A stretch of 64,000 nt of DNA from Triticum aestivum (lineage: Eukaryota > Streptophyta > Magnoliopsida > Poales > Poaceae), in contig NC_057810.1 of NCBI RefSeq assembly GCF_018294505.1, forward strand, positions 710,743,563 through 710,807,562, in the 5' to 3' direction. Below the pieces are notes generated by a model. The model saw only the letters and a list, made by a program, of their open reading frames with translations, made no database searches and was not told the DNA's origin. The translations under genes were made by a program, and so were the position numbers. This document shows positions 39,820-53,596 of this stretch, one piece after another. The first letter of the stretch is position 1; the number at the start of each line of letters is the position of its first letter.

Positions 39820-42800
39820 GTACACATCCCACCATGCAGTCTTCATCTACAGCTGCAATGGTCTCCGGATCGGCGGCCGCGGCAGGAGGCCCGGTGCGCC
39901 GGCCGGCTCAAGTTCTCGCCGGTTTACTGGACGCCTTGACGGCATTGTTGACTACAGCAATGACTCTGGAGACTCAAGTTCAGCATAATGCAGATGTTGC
40001 GAAGCTAAAGGATCATATAGCCCAGGCCAAATCGGACTTGGCAGTTGAGGAGGCCATGATGGATGAAGAGCGGGCCGCTTTAGATGCCCAATCGCAACAG
40101 ATCCAGGCACAGAATTACTGGCTTATGTTGGATCAGAACGCGTCAAACGAAGTTATGAGAAGGAAGTACCGGTCTCGACTGCCGCAAATTTACGAGGGTC
40201 TGAATCTCTTTAGTACACCAGGAGCTGGGCCTAGCAGTCCGGCAGGAGTAAACCGGACCGAGGCAGCTGGGGCAGCACCGGATCAGCCACGGGCGATGGA
40301 CCCGCCTCGACGGACGGACAACCTGCCGCAATATGTAGCAACACCACCCGGTCACTTTTCTAGCCCTTTGGATAATATGATCGCGGCAGCATCAGCTATT
40401 CCGATGGAGGGTGATTCATTAGCAGCAACTGAGACTCGGCGAGCCAGGGATCTTCTTCAAACCGCTGTTGTATAGCAACAGGCCTATTCCTACAGCCAAG
40501 ACAGAATACATTCAACCCCTCGTCCGAGCAAGAGTTATAGTAGGCACATAGACGAACCGGCCGTGTCAAGCAGTGTGCGGCGTCGTGATGCCCCTCGAGG
40601 GCCTAATCCGGCGAACGGCGGTTTGAATGCTCAAGATGTGGTGGATAATGGTAGAGCATGAAGGGAGGCCGCATTAGCAGCACAACATGCGGGTCATCGT
40701 CAACCCGTCCCGGTTCAGCTAGTGGCGTCAGTAGAAAGAGGGACCGGGCTTGCCTTCAGCTCCTGGGGAGTGCCGTGGCTCATCCCGGCTCTCCGTAATG
40801 TGCGGTTGCCCAAAGATTTCAAAGGACCACACAAGGTGCCTAACTATACCGCTGATCAGCCCCCCGAGGCGTGGGTCGAAAGTTATGAGATGGCAATGGA
40901 GATGCTAGATGTGGATGAAGCGGCGTGTGCAAAATACTTCACCATGATGCTAGAAGGAACGGCTCGTACCTGGATGAAGAGCCTGCCTGCTAACTCGATC
41001 AATTCATGGGATGAGTTGAAGGCCAAGTTCATAGCAAACTTCAAAGATACATGCAAGCAACCTATGTCCATTGTAGATCTGGCAGCTTGTGTTGAAGGAG
41101 AGAATGAATCAACAACCCATTGGGTGCGCCGGGTTTCAGAAATTTTGCATTCATCAGGCCGCATCAATCCGGATACAGCAATTGTGACATTGGAGGGCAA
41201 TTGCCAGTTTAAGTCACTAAAAATGAAGTTGGGACGACTCAAGCGTCACTGCAATGGTATGGGAACACTCATGGCGGCTCTGGTTAAGTATGTTGATTCT
41301 GATAATACCAAGGACCCTGATTCTTATGAAGAGAAGCAGGAGAAGGGAAAGAAGAATGTCAGTTCAAAGGGACAGCATAACCAGGCGGGCCACGGAAACT
41401 ATGGTAACCATAAAGAGGACAATTCCGATTTTGTGGCTAACACCAGTATGCAGGGTAATATGCAGCGCCGTAAGGGTAAACCACCCCAGCGCGGTGGAGG
41501 AATGATTCTGGAACGCCTGTTAAACCAGCTCTGCCCAAAGCATGGGACAAAGGAGGTTCTGTCCACGCACCTTTGGAAGGATTGCCACATCATGAGGGAA
41601 TTCAAAAAATCTGACCTTTTCCGGTATGATCAGGGTCCATCTGGTGGTTCCGGTCCAGGATTTCATGGGCTGGGTTACGGTGGTGGCAGTTCAAACTCAG
41701 GATTTCAGAATAATCAGGGCAATCAGAATAACAAAGGTGGTAACCATCAACAGGGTAATCAGGGGAATCAACAGCAGTCGGGTTATCAGAGCAACCCAAA
41801 GCAGTTAAACGGTGGACAGTATCATGTCTTCACTACTAGCTTGTGCAAGCGCGATCAGAAACTCCATAAGAGGGCAGTAAATTCCGTTGAACCGGCAGTG
41901 CCCCGTTATCTACGTTGGTCTGAGCAACCTATTGTATGGAGCAGGGAGGATCATCCGCCCCGGGTTGACAATCCGGGTCACCTAGCTTTGGTGGTTGCAC
42001 CGCAGGTGGGAGGTTATAAGTTCACCAAGGTACTCATGGACGGAGGGAGCAGTATCAATATCTTGTACTATGAAACCTTCCGGCGTATGGGGTTGACAGA
42101 TAAGAATCTTAGACCGTCAAACACCGTTTTTCACGGAATGGTGCCTGGTAAATCGGCTTACCCAGTTGGTAAGATAGCTCTGGAGGTGGTTTTTGGAGAT
42201 GATCATGATTCAAGGTCCGAGAAGCTAACCTTTGAAGTGGTCAAGATCAAAAGTCCGTACCATGCTTTATTTGGACGACCGGTTTATGCCAAATTCATGG
42301 CAAGGCCATGTTATGTTTATCCGCAGCTCAAGATGCTGGGTCACAAAGGAACCATCACGGTTCATGGTAGCCGTAAGATTGCTCTGGAGTGTGAGGAAGG
42401 TGATGCGGCCTCTGCTGAATCGGTTTGTGCAACAGAAGAGTTGAAGTTTTATAAGGACAATGTTGATCCGGCAGACATGACCTCTCTAAAGAAGCCCACT
42501 ACAGAGCATGATCCGGCTTTGAAGTTTAAATCGGCTGATGAAACTAAATTGGTTGATTTTGTTCCTGACGACTCATCCAAGCAGTTTAGCATCAACGTCA
42601 ACTTGGATCCCAAATAGGAAAGCGCGCTCATCGAGTTCATCCATGAGAACCGGGACATCTTTGCATGGAAACCTTCTGACATGCCAGGTGTACCATGGGT
42701 ACTCGCTGAGCACACTCTTAATATTGATCCGAAGTTCAAACCGGTCAAATAGTTTCTCCGCCGCTTTAATGAGGAGTGGCGTAAGGCCATTGGGGAAGAG

Positions 42801-45800
42801 GTAGCCCGGCTACTGGCAGCAGGGTTTATCGTGGAAGTGTTTCACCCTGAGTGGTTGGCTAATCCGGTGCTGGTACTTAAGAAAAACGGCACATGGCATA
42901 TGTGTGTGGATTACACAGATCTGAACAAGGCTTGCCCAGCTGATCCCTTTGCCCTCCCTCGTATTGATCAAATCATTGATGCTACGGCGGGTTGTGAGCA
43001 TTTGAGTTTCTTGGATGCTTATTCTGGTTATCATCAGATCAAGATGGCAGTTGAGGACCAGGAGAAGACAACTTTCATCACTCCCTTTGGAGCCTTCTGT
43101 TATGTATATATGCCCTTTGGGCTCAAGAGTGCCCAGGCAACTTATCAACGTTGTGTGCAGAATTGTCTTCATACTCGGATTGGGCGCAACGTTCATGCCT
43201 ATGTGGATGATATTGTGGTCAAGTCCAGGAAGGCAAAGAGGCTCATATCTGATTTGCAAGAAACCTTTGATAATCTGAGAGTTTATAAAATGATGCTCAA
43301 TCCGGCTAAGTGTATTTTTGGTGTGCCGGCTGGCAAGCTCCTAGGTTTTTTGGTGTCCAATCGGGGCATTGAGGCTAATCCGGAAAAGATCAAGGCTATC
43401 ACATCTCTGGCTAAACCGGCATGCATCAATGATGTTCAACGTTTGGTGGGTCGTATTGTGGCTTTGAGCCGGTTTATCAGCAGGTTGGGAGAAAAGGCGA
43501 TCCCTCTGTACCAGATGTTGAAGAAGACAGACAGTTTTGTCTGGAGCGATGCTGCTGATGCGGCGTTTGAAGACTTGAAGAAGCAGTTGGCTGAACCGCC
43601 GGTTCTTGACGCTCTAGTTAATAAGGAGCCACTGCTTTTGTATGTGGCTGCTAATGCCCGGGCTGTCAGTGTCGCCATTGTGGTAGAGCGCAAGGAGGCT
43701 GGGAAGGAATACCCAGTTCAAAGGCCAATTTATTATATCAGCGAAGTGCTCATTGAGTCAAAGCAAAGATATCCGCATTGGCAGAAGCTGGTGTATGGGG
43801 TTTTTATGGCAAGTTCGAAGCTTAAAGAGTACTTTCAAGGTCATCCCATCACAGTGGTCAGTTCTGTTCCTTTGGGGGATATAATCCAGAACAGGGAAGC
43901 AACTGGCCGGGTTGCTAAGTGGGCTATTGAGCTTGGACCACATGGTTTAAAGTATATGCCTCGAACAGCAATCAAATCCCAGGTCCTTGTGGATTTCATC
44001 AATCATTGGACAGAGTTGCAGATACCGGAGGACAAACCGGACAGCACATACTGGACTATTCACTTTGATGGGTCCAGACAATTGGAGGGCTCGGGGGCTG
44101 GAGTTGTCCTTACTTCCCCTCGAGGTGATAAAATTTCTTATGTTCTTCGCTTAATGTTCCCTTGTACTAACAATGCACCTAACTATGAAGCTTTACTCCA
44201 TGGTCTTCGAGTGGCTAAGGAGATGAACTTAAGCCGTGTACAATGCTTTGGAGAGTCAGACCTGGTAGCCCAGCAAGTTTCAGGTACTTGGGATTCCAAG
44301 GATCCACTCATGGCGGCTTACCGACGAGAGGTGCATATTGTTGCTGGTCACTTTAAGGGATATCAAGTGGAGCACATTGATCGGTGCAAAAACGAGGCAG
44401 CTGACGCTTTAAGCCGGCTAGGATCTCACCATAAACCGATGCCACCAAATACCTTTTTTGATGTCTTGCACAACCCGTCGGTTTAGCTACCTACAGAGGA
44501 GGACCTCGCCATTCCTGTTCCGGAGGCATAGTTGGTGGCCGCTTTACATATCATTACGGATTGGACGGTTCCATACTTGGCATATTTGAACCGAGGCGAG
44601 TTACCAGAAGATGAAATTTTGGCCAGGCAGTTAGTCCGGCGATCCAAGTCCATGACAATTATCAATGGCGAGTTACATCATTGAAGTGTTTCAGCATTGT
44701 GTTTCTCCTGACGAAGGCCGTGAGATTTTATGCGAGATCCACGAAGGAGACTGTGGTCATCATGCCGGTTCAAAATCTTTGGTGGCTAAAGCATTTCGTC
44801 ATGGTTTCTATTGGCTGATGGCTCACGCTGATGCTGAAGACTTGGTACGGCGGTGCGACGGTTGTCAGAAATTCTCACGATGAGCTCATGTTTTGGCTCA
44901 GGAGCTACGGATGATTCCTATCACCTGGCCATTTGCTACCTGGGGGCTTGACATGGTAGGGCCTTTCAAGCAATCCAAAGATAAGAAGACCCACCTGTTG
45001 GTGGCGGTTGACAAGTTTACTAAGTGGGTTGAAGCGGAGCCAGTAAGCAAGTGTGACGCAGCCACGGCGGCTCAGTTCGTCAAAAAAGTGATCTTCCGTT
45101 TCGGTTTTCCACACAGCATTATCACAGATAATGGCACAAACCTCTCTAAAGGCGAGATGGAGGACTTTTGTCAACGAGAGCACATCCGGCTTGATGTGGC
45201 GTCTGTGGCTCACCCCCAATCTAATGGTCAAGCTGAGCGAGCTAATCAGGAAATTTTAAAGGGTATAAAGCCCCGGCTTATGGTCCCTTTGAAGCGGACG
45301 CCGGGTTGTTGGGTGGAAGAACTACCATCTATGTTATGGAGCATCAACACCACCCCAAACCGATCTACAGGTTATACGCCTTTCTTCATGGTTTACGGAG
45401 CAGAGGCGGTACTCCCCAGTGATATTCGTCATGACTTGCCTCGGGTTGCCAATTATGTTGAAGCGGACAACGAGCAAGCATGTCAAGAAGCACTGGACCT
45501 GTTAGATGGAAAACTGGACATGGCATTGGCTCGTTCGGCAGTTTATCAGCAAGACCTGTGGCGTTATCACAGCCGCCGGGTTAGGACAAGAACCTTTCAA
45601 GAAGGCGACTTAGTGCTCCGGCTTATCTAGGATCAGACTGATATGCACAAGTTATCCCCACCTTGGGAAGGACCCTTTGTGGTCAGCAAAAATCTGCACA
45701 ACGGATCATACTACCTTATCAAAGTTCGCGAGCACAAAGACTCAAGCAAATCGGAGGAGGAGACCCGCCGGCCCTGGAATATCGCTCTTTTACGGCCTTA

Positions 45801-45810
45801 CTACACCTGA

Positions 45811-47092
45811 GCCATAGGCTCTCACTATGTACATATTTTGACAATGTATATATTATGCTCAATATAATAAACCGGCATCCTTGCTACAAGCAGGGCCTCT
45901 ACTGTTCTTCCAATATTTCTTGGTTACAAGGGGGCTTCTGCTTATAAAGCGATGACCTGTTTTGTCTATTAAACCGGCTATCATGCCATCATACAGCTTG
46001 GAGGTTCACACCCAAGGGGCCAAAGAGAGTATTGTTGCTAAAGGCACAACTCAAACATAGGCACCCATTGAGCATAGCTCACAAAGTTACTTGGGGGCTC
46101 TTTGTGTAAAGTAACAAAGAGTTTGAAAGGGCCCTTGTAACTGGGTATCGACCCACGGCTTGGAAGCCTGGTGTATTCACCTAAAACCCCGGGTTAACCT
46201 GCCTTCATAAAGTAAGCCACTCCTATCTAGGTAATCCTGGCACGACCCGCCGAACGTTTGACAAGTTACTCTCATTGAGACCCTGAACTTGTTAAAGTTA
46301 AAACGATGATTGGTTAGTTGGAGGCCCATCTTAAAAGGCTTTGTCAAATGGTTTAACTCAGCGGCCTGGCAGCCCACGAAAAGCCTCGAATTTGGGCCTG
46401 GCAGCCCTCGAAAAGCCTCGACTACAAGTTTTATTTGCTTTTGTTTTTACAAGGTTTATCTTTATTAATCAACTTTTCAACTAAATCGGCATCCCTCGAC
46501 CCGACCAGACTATATGTCTTCATCTCAACCCGGTGTTTCTTAACCCGGTGTGGCTTACAGTTCTCATCTGTTAGGCATATAATCAATGGTGAACCGACAT
46601 CTTTCAATCCGGTCTGGCTTTGACTACATGTCGCCAGTATGATCATCCGGTGTTCATCACAACCTGGTATGACTTAATACACACCAGCACTGCATGGTGG
46701 GAGTTATGAACACAAAATAGTTGGGTGTTCACCCTTACTGCAATCAAGTTGGTAAACCAGCAGCATAATTTCATATCACAGGTATGATCTATTTTTGCTA
46801 TTTTTGCAGCCTTGGTTATCTACCAGGTTTTGTATTGGGCATTATGACCCGTCCGGCGGTAAACCGCCCGGACAGATCTTTTTTATGCAGACACAAGGAT
46901 TGCATAATATTATGAAGATATATAAGCCAGCACCACAAATATCATGGCGGATCAAAAAATGTTATATATTAGTGCACAATGGCAGCAGATCAAAGTATGC
47001 CAACTAGCCTATTACAAGGCGCTTTAAGGCCCAAAATAAGTGATTGCTCTTTACACAGAACACAATCTGTGAAAATCAACCCGGTCGCCGGA
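45811..47092. other. Spacer between gag-pol and the antisense gene in element C
   Basis: About 1.3 kb without a long frame. It carries AACCCGG/AACCGG-rich stretches and G-rich boxes such as ACTTGGGGGCTC (about 46091). Confidence 0.65.
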
Positions 47093-48141
47093 TTAAGACT
47101 CATCGTCGGGTTGACATGAGGTTGATGGATCTTCTGGCATCATTTCAACCTCCTCCTCCCCACCCAGTGGCTGGAAGTCAACGGTGGTCCAGTCAATCCG
47201 GGTTAAAGCTTGAAAGACAGCCTCTTCACTTATAAGATTGGACGGTTCAATGTCAGGGGCATAAGTGTGCTTACGGATTGGCGGGATAAGATTTTGCACT
47301 TCTTTCACAGTAGTGTCAATCCGTTGGTTGTTTTCATCATAGAAGGATCGATGAATAGACAAGTTAGCCCCTTCCGCCAATTGGCTTGCCAGCGGACGCA
47401 TCTCTTTTGTTAGGGCTTTGAGGGCTTCATTATCAAATTCTAACCCATTTTCTTGTTCACCCGGATAGCCCTTGGCGATATCCACTGGAACCAGGTCAGC
47501 TATCCACGCTTTGGCCCAAGTTAGTGCTAACATAGCGCCAGCCCTAGCAGCAGATCATTTCATTTCTTCTATCTACGCTGGCATCATCGACAATTTGGCT
47601 AATGTATATTTGATCAAACTTGGTGCCGGTTTGTTGTATGAGACTGCGCAGATAACTCGTTGGGCACCGGTATACAGTTGCTCTATCAACGTATATGCTG
47701 CCTTCAGTTTCATCTGCATGTCAGAACCCAGATGAGCAACATGGCTACCTGCAACGGTTTAAGAATTCGTTGTTAAACCGGATATTTTAGAGATGGTTAA
47801 TCAAGATCTGTACACAAGGTACTTACCAAATATCGCAGACGTCATAGCATTTATTTGATGTTTCAAACCTGTTAGCTCTTCTGCCACCGGTTTAAGAGCT
47901 GCATCGGCGTCTTCAGCCCGCTTCAACAAAGCAGCCTTTTCAATTTCCCAGTTGGCACATTCAGTCTTGAAGCCGTCTTTTAGTTGTTCCATGGCTGTCA
48001 AAGCGCTTTTTAGTTCATCTTTCGCCTTGGAGGTTTCTGCTTGCTGGGACTTGATATTCTCTTGAAGATCGGAAATTTGGGAATCTTTGTTGTTTATATC
48101 AGCCTGCAACAGTCAGATGACGAAGATGTTAATATTTTTCA

Positions 48142-48441
48142 CAAAGTCCCAAGCATATAACCAGTTATACACTTGGCACTTGGGGGCTAATGCGAATTGC
48201 TTCTTTCCTACTGATTATTTAAAGTCCCAAGGCTCAATACAAGTATTAATCTTGGCACTTGGGGGCTAATGTGTATTTGATCAGAAAATAAAAAGGCAAG
48301 ACAAAATGCAGTATGGAACATAAAGTCCTGGTTCATCTTGATAAGATAAACCGGCCCTTGGGGGCTACTCAGCTGAAGTGTTCTCTATCCCAAAAAGTCC
48401 CGGTTTACCTTCAAGAGACAAACCGGCCCTTGGGGGCTACA
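48142..48441 (+). repeat. Four repeats with polypurine-tract-like ends
   Basis: Each unit starts AAAGTCC and ends CTTGGGGGCTA, at about 48142, 48221, 48323 and 48397. Two continue as CTAATG, matching the junction of polypurine tract and LTR at 51650-51661. They lie in an intron of the antisense gene. Confidence 0.8.
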
Positions 48442-51348
48442 ATGAAGTGGATATACAGAACAAGAAAGATTAAAGTGTTTGGACGATTACCTCATAGCGC
48501 TCCTTCATCATGTTCACCAAACCGGCCTCATAATCTCGGCTTGTGTATAGGCAGTTTAGGAATCTGGAATGAAGCTCCTGGGCAGTAAGGTTAACATAGC
48601 TGGATAAATTTGTCTTCTCTTTCCCCTTGCCCATAGCAACAAATTCTTCCTTAGCAGTATGCTTTGCTAAGGCAACCGGATTGCCTGGGATGGTGTGAGC
48701 AATACCGGTGATAATAACATCATCATCGCCACCTTTTGACGGGCTCGGCGGATTGACAATATCCCTGGCTGGGCTCAGTGGATCAGCAGCTGGAGGAGTA
48801 GCATGTGGGCTTGATGGATCAACATGAGTAGCCGGATCAGCTTCCGATGGATCAACATCAGTGTTTGGACCTTGTGGGGCAGAATCATCCATGACAGTAT
48901 CAGTGCCTCTACCAGCGCCTTCTGGGGTCCTCTCCGGTTCAACTTCATCCGGGGGGTACAGGTTTTTTCTTTCTTGCTCAGTCGGGCTTTGGCACTACAA
49001 TATCAAACAAAGGTTAATATGGTAAACTGACGCATGAAGGAAAAAGCTGAAGGGCAGTATACTTACCCAGCAACGGTCTTGAGGGGAGGCAGTTGAGTGG
49101 TTGATGAGTCGCCAGATGAAGAATTGGAAGTCATCTGATAATTCAAATCAGACGAATTAAGTGGGTATCGGAAGCAACCTGCCAAGGGATAAGGTTTATT
49201 AAAAGAGTAAGAAACCTTTGGATGACATTTTCGGTTTGGAGTGTCTGGTAAACTGGAGGAAGTGACTTGCTGGCCATTGTGCTGGGTTGTGCGACGACCT
49301 TCATGTTGTTGTGTCTTCAAAGAAAATCGTGGATCCAAATGAGCAAGAGGGTGAGAGTATTTTACTTTCCGAACTGCACGGCGAAGATTTTGAACCGGCA
49401 CATGATCTGAATCGGAGGAAAGGGAGATTACCTCTACATGGTCGGCACAACTGGCTTCCGCATCATCCTGGTAATAGTTGTTGTCAATAAGGTGTACGAA
49501 AAATAAGCCAAGGGAGTCAAGTTCTACCTCTTGTTCCGATTCTTCGATATCTTCGGGCGGATCAGAGGACTCGGCGGTTTTCTTCTTGGCTGGTTTCTTT
49601 GTGACTTTTCTTTTGGCACGAGGAGCCCTCACCGGTTTATCTTGAGCTTTCCTCTTCCAGAAGGAATCTTTGGCCTGTAAAAATTAGACAGAGGATTATC
49701 AGAACAATGTTAAAGCGGAGACGGATCAGAAAGGCAGAAGGATGAAATTTTTACCGCTGGCGGTTTGTCGGTGGTGTTGAAGGGACGCAGCCCAGTTCTG
49801 CTGCATTCAGCGAGTGGTTCATCCGGCATCTTCTTGACGGCCTCAGTAACTTCATCATCAGTTATTTCTATCTCATGGTGCCGTTGAGGGTCCTTGATAT
49901 TTCCGGTATACTCATGCATCAACTTGGAGCGGCGGCTTAAGGGCAAGATGCCCCATGAAACCCAGCAATGAACGAGGTCAACGCCGGTTAAGCCGTTTGC
50001 TAGGAAGGCCTGGAGCTTGGCAAGTTGAGGTGTGTAAGTCTGTCATTCCTTGGCAGTGAGCCATTGAGCCAGTGGATGGCCATTGCTGAGCCGGTGAGCA
50101 CAGTAACCCGGCAAAGGGTTTTCTTCAGCAGGAGCAGTATTCTGACAGTACAACCATGTTGGGGTGGCTGTGATGTTTGGCGTGACTAAAATCAACTTAT
50201 TTCCTTTTCTGAATCGACACTCCATCGAGTTCGGTGTTGGGACCGTCAGAGAATTCAGTTCAGCGGTTTAAGTGGAAGAAGTCCCTAAAGAGCTCAACTG
50301 ACGGTTCTTCTTGAAGATAAACTTCGCAGAAGACTTGGAAATTGCAGATATTAGACACAGAATTCGGTCCAATATCTTGTGGATGGAGCTGGAAGCTAGA
50401 AAGCACATCCCGAAAAAACTTTGATCCGGGAGGGCTGAATCCCCGGTCTAGATGCTGCATAATTACCACTACTTCTCCATCTTGAGGTTCAGGATGGCAC
50501 TCAGGGCCAGGAACCCACCAATGAACAACTTCTTTCTTGGCCAAAGCGCCAGTCAGAACATATCCATTAAGTTGCGTTTCCATAATCCGGGAAGGAACCC
50601 AGTTGCAAGCGGCGAATTGCTTGGTCATTTTGGGAAACAAACTGTAAAAGAAATGTGAAGGCCGATTTACGATTCAAGGTTGATGTGCACTAACCGGTGT
50701 TAAACCGGGGAATTTAATCAGGGCATATATGTAAAGGTAAACCGGAAACTACTACTCAAGTCAAATGGCGGTTTAAGTAAGGGCTAATGGTATCTGGCGG
50801 ATTATCAACTACTAAAGGTTAAACCGCCTTTAACGGAAGAAGCAGATCTAAAATCTACAAAGTGTTGCAGAAAGAAGTTTCACAAGATGGTGATATAATT
50901 TTGGATCTACCATGGTTCAGTAAAGAAATTTTTCTGAGCCCTACAATGGCGTTAAGCGGAACAGAGAAGGTTCAGATGAGGATTTACCCAGGAACAGCAA
51001 GATATTGTAGTACGACAGATTACAACTACGGATCCAGCCGCAAAAGGAAACTATCAGGCCGAGCTAGATTTAGTAAGATGCTAAAGGAAAGGCAGATAAG
51101 CGCTGATGAACACCGATGAACACTGAAGAAATTTTGAAACCCTAATGCAGATTTAATAAGTAAAGGAAGGGCATATTTACCAGGGCCACCCAACGGTGGA
51201 GGAGTGTCACAGATCTCTGGAACAAACAGGTTGATGCAGCGGCCTAGTCGGTGCAGGGTCGACGGCGGCGGCGATGCTAGGTCTCTTCAGAGTCGCGAGG
51301 AAGAAGAAGAAGAGAAGAGGCGAGGGGGAAATGGAAGGACCCCTGGTC

Positions 51349-51357
51349 CTATTTATA
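51349..51357 (-). promoter_or_regulatory. TATA box of the antisense gene in element C
   Basis: TATAAATAG on the minus strand, about 170 bp before the first splice donor (51180). The leader exon has no ATG, so the first intron is in the 5' untranslated region. Confidence 0.7.
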
Positions 51358-51659
51358 AAGGCAAGAGGATAAAACGGCAGGCGCGAAAATCGAGGGTCCT
51401 GAAGCGGCAAAAGAGGGCGCAGCTGTCGCCTCGATCTTCGGGAATTAATTAAGTGAAGGGAATCTTCATAAATCTTTTTATGCAGAGATGACATCATGAC
51501 AATTTACTGCAGTGTCAGAAGATGACGTCACAGCGGTTCATCAAAGTTTACAGGGACAAGAAAACATGGCGGTTTACGAAGAATCATTAGAAGATGGTCG
51601 CGGAACTTTTCTAAGTATTAAGATTGACATGAACAGGTTCAAATCAATCTGGGGCCTAA

Positions 51660-52186
51660 TGTTGAGGATATAACTACTGAGTGTAAACCGCCCAGGAGGG
51701 GCTGGTTCACGCTCAACTATACTGAAGCCCATGAAGACAAACAAGATGGCGCTTTACTGATAAGGCTTAGATCCCCGGAGCCCAGAGGCGGATTAGGGCC
51801 CGTAGTGGTAAACCGCCATGGTTGTATAACTAGTATTGTAAGTTAGGGAAAGGGAGAGACCAAGCTAGACACTTGTATGAGCCGGCCTCGGGACTCTGTA
51901 AACCGGTCGGGTGTCACCCTGTGTATATAAAGGGACGACCCGGCGATGGTTCAGGGACAAGAAACAACAACTCGAGACCCGGGCAAAGCGTATTTGCTCC
52001 CTGGTCATCGAAACCCCAATAATCCCATCACAACTAGACGTAGGCTTTACCTTCATCGTAAGGGGCCGAACTAGTATAAAACTCTCGTGTCCCTTGTCCG
52101 GTTGAACCCCTTCAGGCTAATCTCGTTGCGATGGCTCCACGACTAAGTCCTTCTGGTAGGACATCTGACGTGATATTTCCACGACA
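51660..52186 (+). repeat. 3' LTR of element C
   Basis: 527 bp, preceded by CTGGGGCCTAA (polypurine tract). TATATAAA at 51924-51931. Confidence 0.92.
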
Positions 52187-53490
52187 ATATATGAGAAACA
52201 TTTCCTTAGTCCTCACTAAGGATATTCTTGACCAATGTCCAGTGATCTACTCCTAGATCACTATTGTACTCATTTGCCAAACTCAGGGCAGGGTATACAA
52301 TAGGTATGGTTCATAGCATGGCACACTTTTTAGAACCTATGACTGAGGCATAGGGAATGACTTTCATTCTCTTTCTATTTTCTGTCGTGGTGGGGATTTG
52401 AGTCTTACTCAATTTCACACCTTTGCAACACAGGCAAGAACTCTTTCTTTGACTGTTACATTTTGAACTATTTCAAAATCTTGTCAAGGTATGTACTCAT
52501 TGAAAATCTTATCAAGCGTCTTGATCTATCTCAATAGATCTTGATGCTTAATATGTAAGTAGCTTTACTAAGGTATTTCTTTGAAGATATCCTTTTAAAC
52601 ACTCCTTTATGCTTTCCAGAAAAATTCTACATCATTTCTGATCAACAACATGTCACTCACATATATTTATCAGAAAGGTTGTAGTGCTCCCACTCACTTA
52701 CTTGTAAATACAGGCTTCACCGCAAGTCCATATAAAACCATATGCTTTGATCAACTCATCAAAGCATATATTCCAACTCCGAGATGCTTGCACCAGTCCA
52801 TAGATGGATCGCTGGAGCTTGCACATTTTGTTAGCACCTTTCGAATTGACAAAACCTTCTGGCTGCATCATATACAGTTCTTCTTTAAGAAATTCATTAA
52901 AGAATGTAGTTTCGACATCTATTTGCCAAATTTCATAAAATGCGGTAATTGCTAACATGATTCAGACAGACTTAAGCATCGATACGAGTGAGAAAATCTC
53001 ATCGTATTCAACACCTTGAACTTGTCGAAAAACCTTTTTGCGACAAGTCGAGCTTTGTAGATAGTAACACTACTATCAACGTTTGTCTTCCTCTTGAAGA
53101 TCCATTTATTTTCTATGGCTTGCTGATCATCGGGCAAGTCCACCAAAGTCCACACTTTGTTCACATATATGGATCCCATCTCAGAATTTCATGGACTTCA
53201 AGCCATTTCGCGGAATCTGGGCTCATCATTGCTTCCTGATAGTTCGTAGGTTCATCATGGTCTAGTAACATGACTTCCAGAACAGGATTACCGAACCACT
53301 CTGGTGCGGATCTTAATCTGGAAGATCTACAAAGTTTGGTAGTAACTTGAACTGAAGCTTCATGATCATTATCATTAGCTTCCTCACTAATTGGTGTAGG
53401 AATCACTAGAACTGAATTCTGTGATAAACTACTTTCCAATTCGGCAGAAGGTACAATTACCTTATCAAGCTCTACTTTCCTCCCACTCAC
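52187..53490 (-). pseudogene. Reverse transcriptase and RNase H remains of element A
   Basis: Minus strand. 53179-52952 holds the start of the Copia reverse transcriptase (NKVWTLVDLPDDQQAIENKW); 52958-52698 continues it (MMQPEGFVNSKGANKMCKLQ, SIYGLVQASRSWN). Below 52690 the frame breaks repeatedly, though fragments still resemble the end of reverse transcriptase and RNase H. The catalytic YVDD region is not recognisable. 53490-53161 is the linker between integrase and reverse transcriptase. Insertion of element C truncated the remainder. Confidence 0.85.
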
Positions 53491-53596
53491 TTCTTTCGAG
53501 AGAAACTCCTTCTCTAGAAAGGATCCATTTTAGCAACGAATATCTTGCCTTCAGATCTGTGATAGAAGGTGTACCCAACAGTTTCCTTTGGGTATC

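Larger units (their letters stand above)
31516..45810 (+). pseudogene. gag-pol of element C (Tat-type polyprotein), interrupted by element D
   Basis: The frame opens at 31516 (MGLSHDGFEFLKG), is cut at 32013 by element D, and resumes in the same frame after the repeated GTACA at 39820. gag core at about 40800-41290 (PPEAWVESYEMAMEML). Protease near 42036 (MDGGSSINILY). Reverse transcriptase from about 42831, with YVDD at 43200. RNase H, then a second RNase H at about 44045-44430 (FDGSRQLEGSGAGVVL). Integrase from about 44690: CDGCQKF, GLDMVGPF, TDNGTN, NGQAERANQ. Nonsense codons: TAG at 40473, 42615, 42750, 44484, 44529 and 45628; TGA at 40660, 44682 and 44881. One frameshift lies between 44682 and 44695. 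The pairing of a DGGSS protease and an extra RNase H is the basis for the Tat call. Confidence 0.92.
47093..51357 (-). pseudogene. Antisense multi-exon gene of element C
   Basis: Minus-strand exons with consensus borders: leader about 51320-51181; 50641-49755 (start ATG at 50628); 49674-49067; 48994-48491; 48103-47827; 47748-47093 (stop TAA). Exon 2 carries the globular domain shared with element E (FQVFCEVYLQEEPSVELFRD near 50300), which I recall from Pfam as 'putative gypsy type transposon'. Exon 3 is basic (RAKRKVTKKPAKKK), with a nuclear-localisation look, then acidic. Exon 5 is coiled coil (NIKSQQAETSKAKDELKSAL). Damage: TGA at 50260 and 50043, a frameshift between 50260 and 50225, and TAG at 47573-47575. 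Antisense extra genes are known in Tat-type elements; their function is unclear. Confidence 0.8.
30976..52186 (+). mobile_element. Element C: Tat-type Gypsy retrotransposon with antisense gene, split by element D
   Basis: Two 527-bp LTRs (30976-31502 and 51660-52186) start TGTTGAGGATATAAC and end TTTCCACGACA. Flanks are ATAAT and ATATA, a poor match, so the target duplication is decayed or rearranged. gag-pol is on the plus strand, with protease, reverse transcriptase, an extra plant-type RNase H and integrase. Behind it, on the minus strand, is a multi-exon gene (47093-51357). Excluding element D, its own length is about 13.4 kb. By eye the LTRs differ by about 4 percent. Confidence 0.92.

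Noticed and set aside
51204..51497. Frames of 82-96 codons on both strands at the end of element C
   Set aside because: They overlap the TATA box and untranslated leader of the antisense gene and encode only low-complexity sequence.
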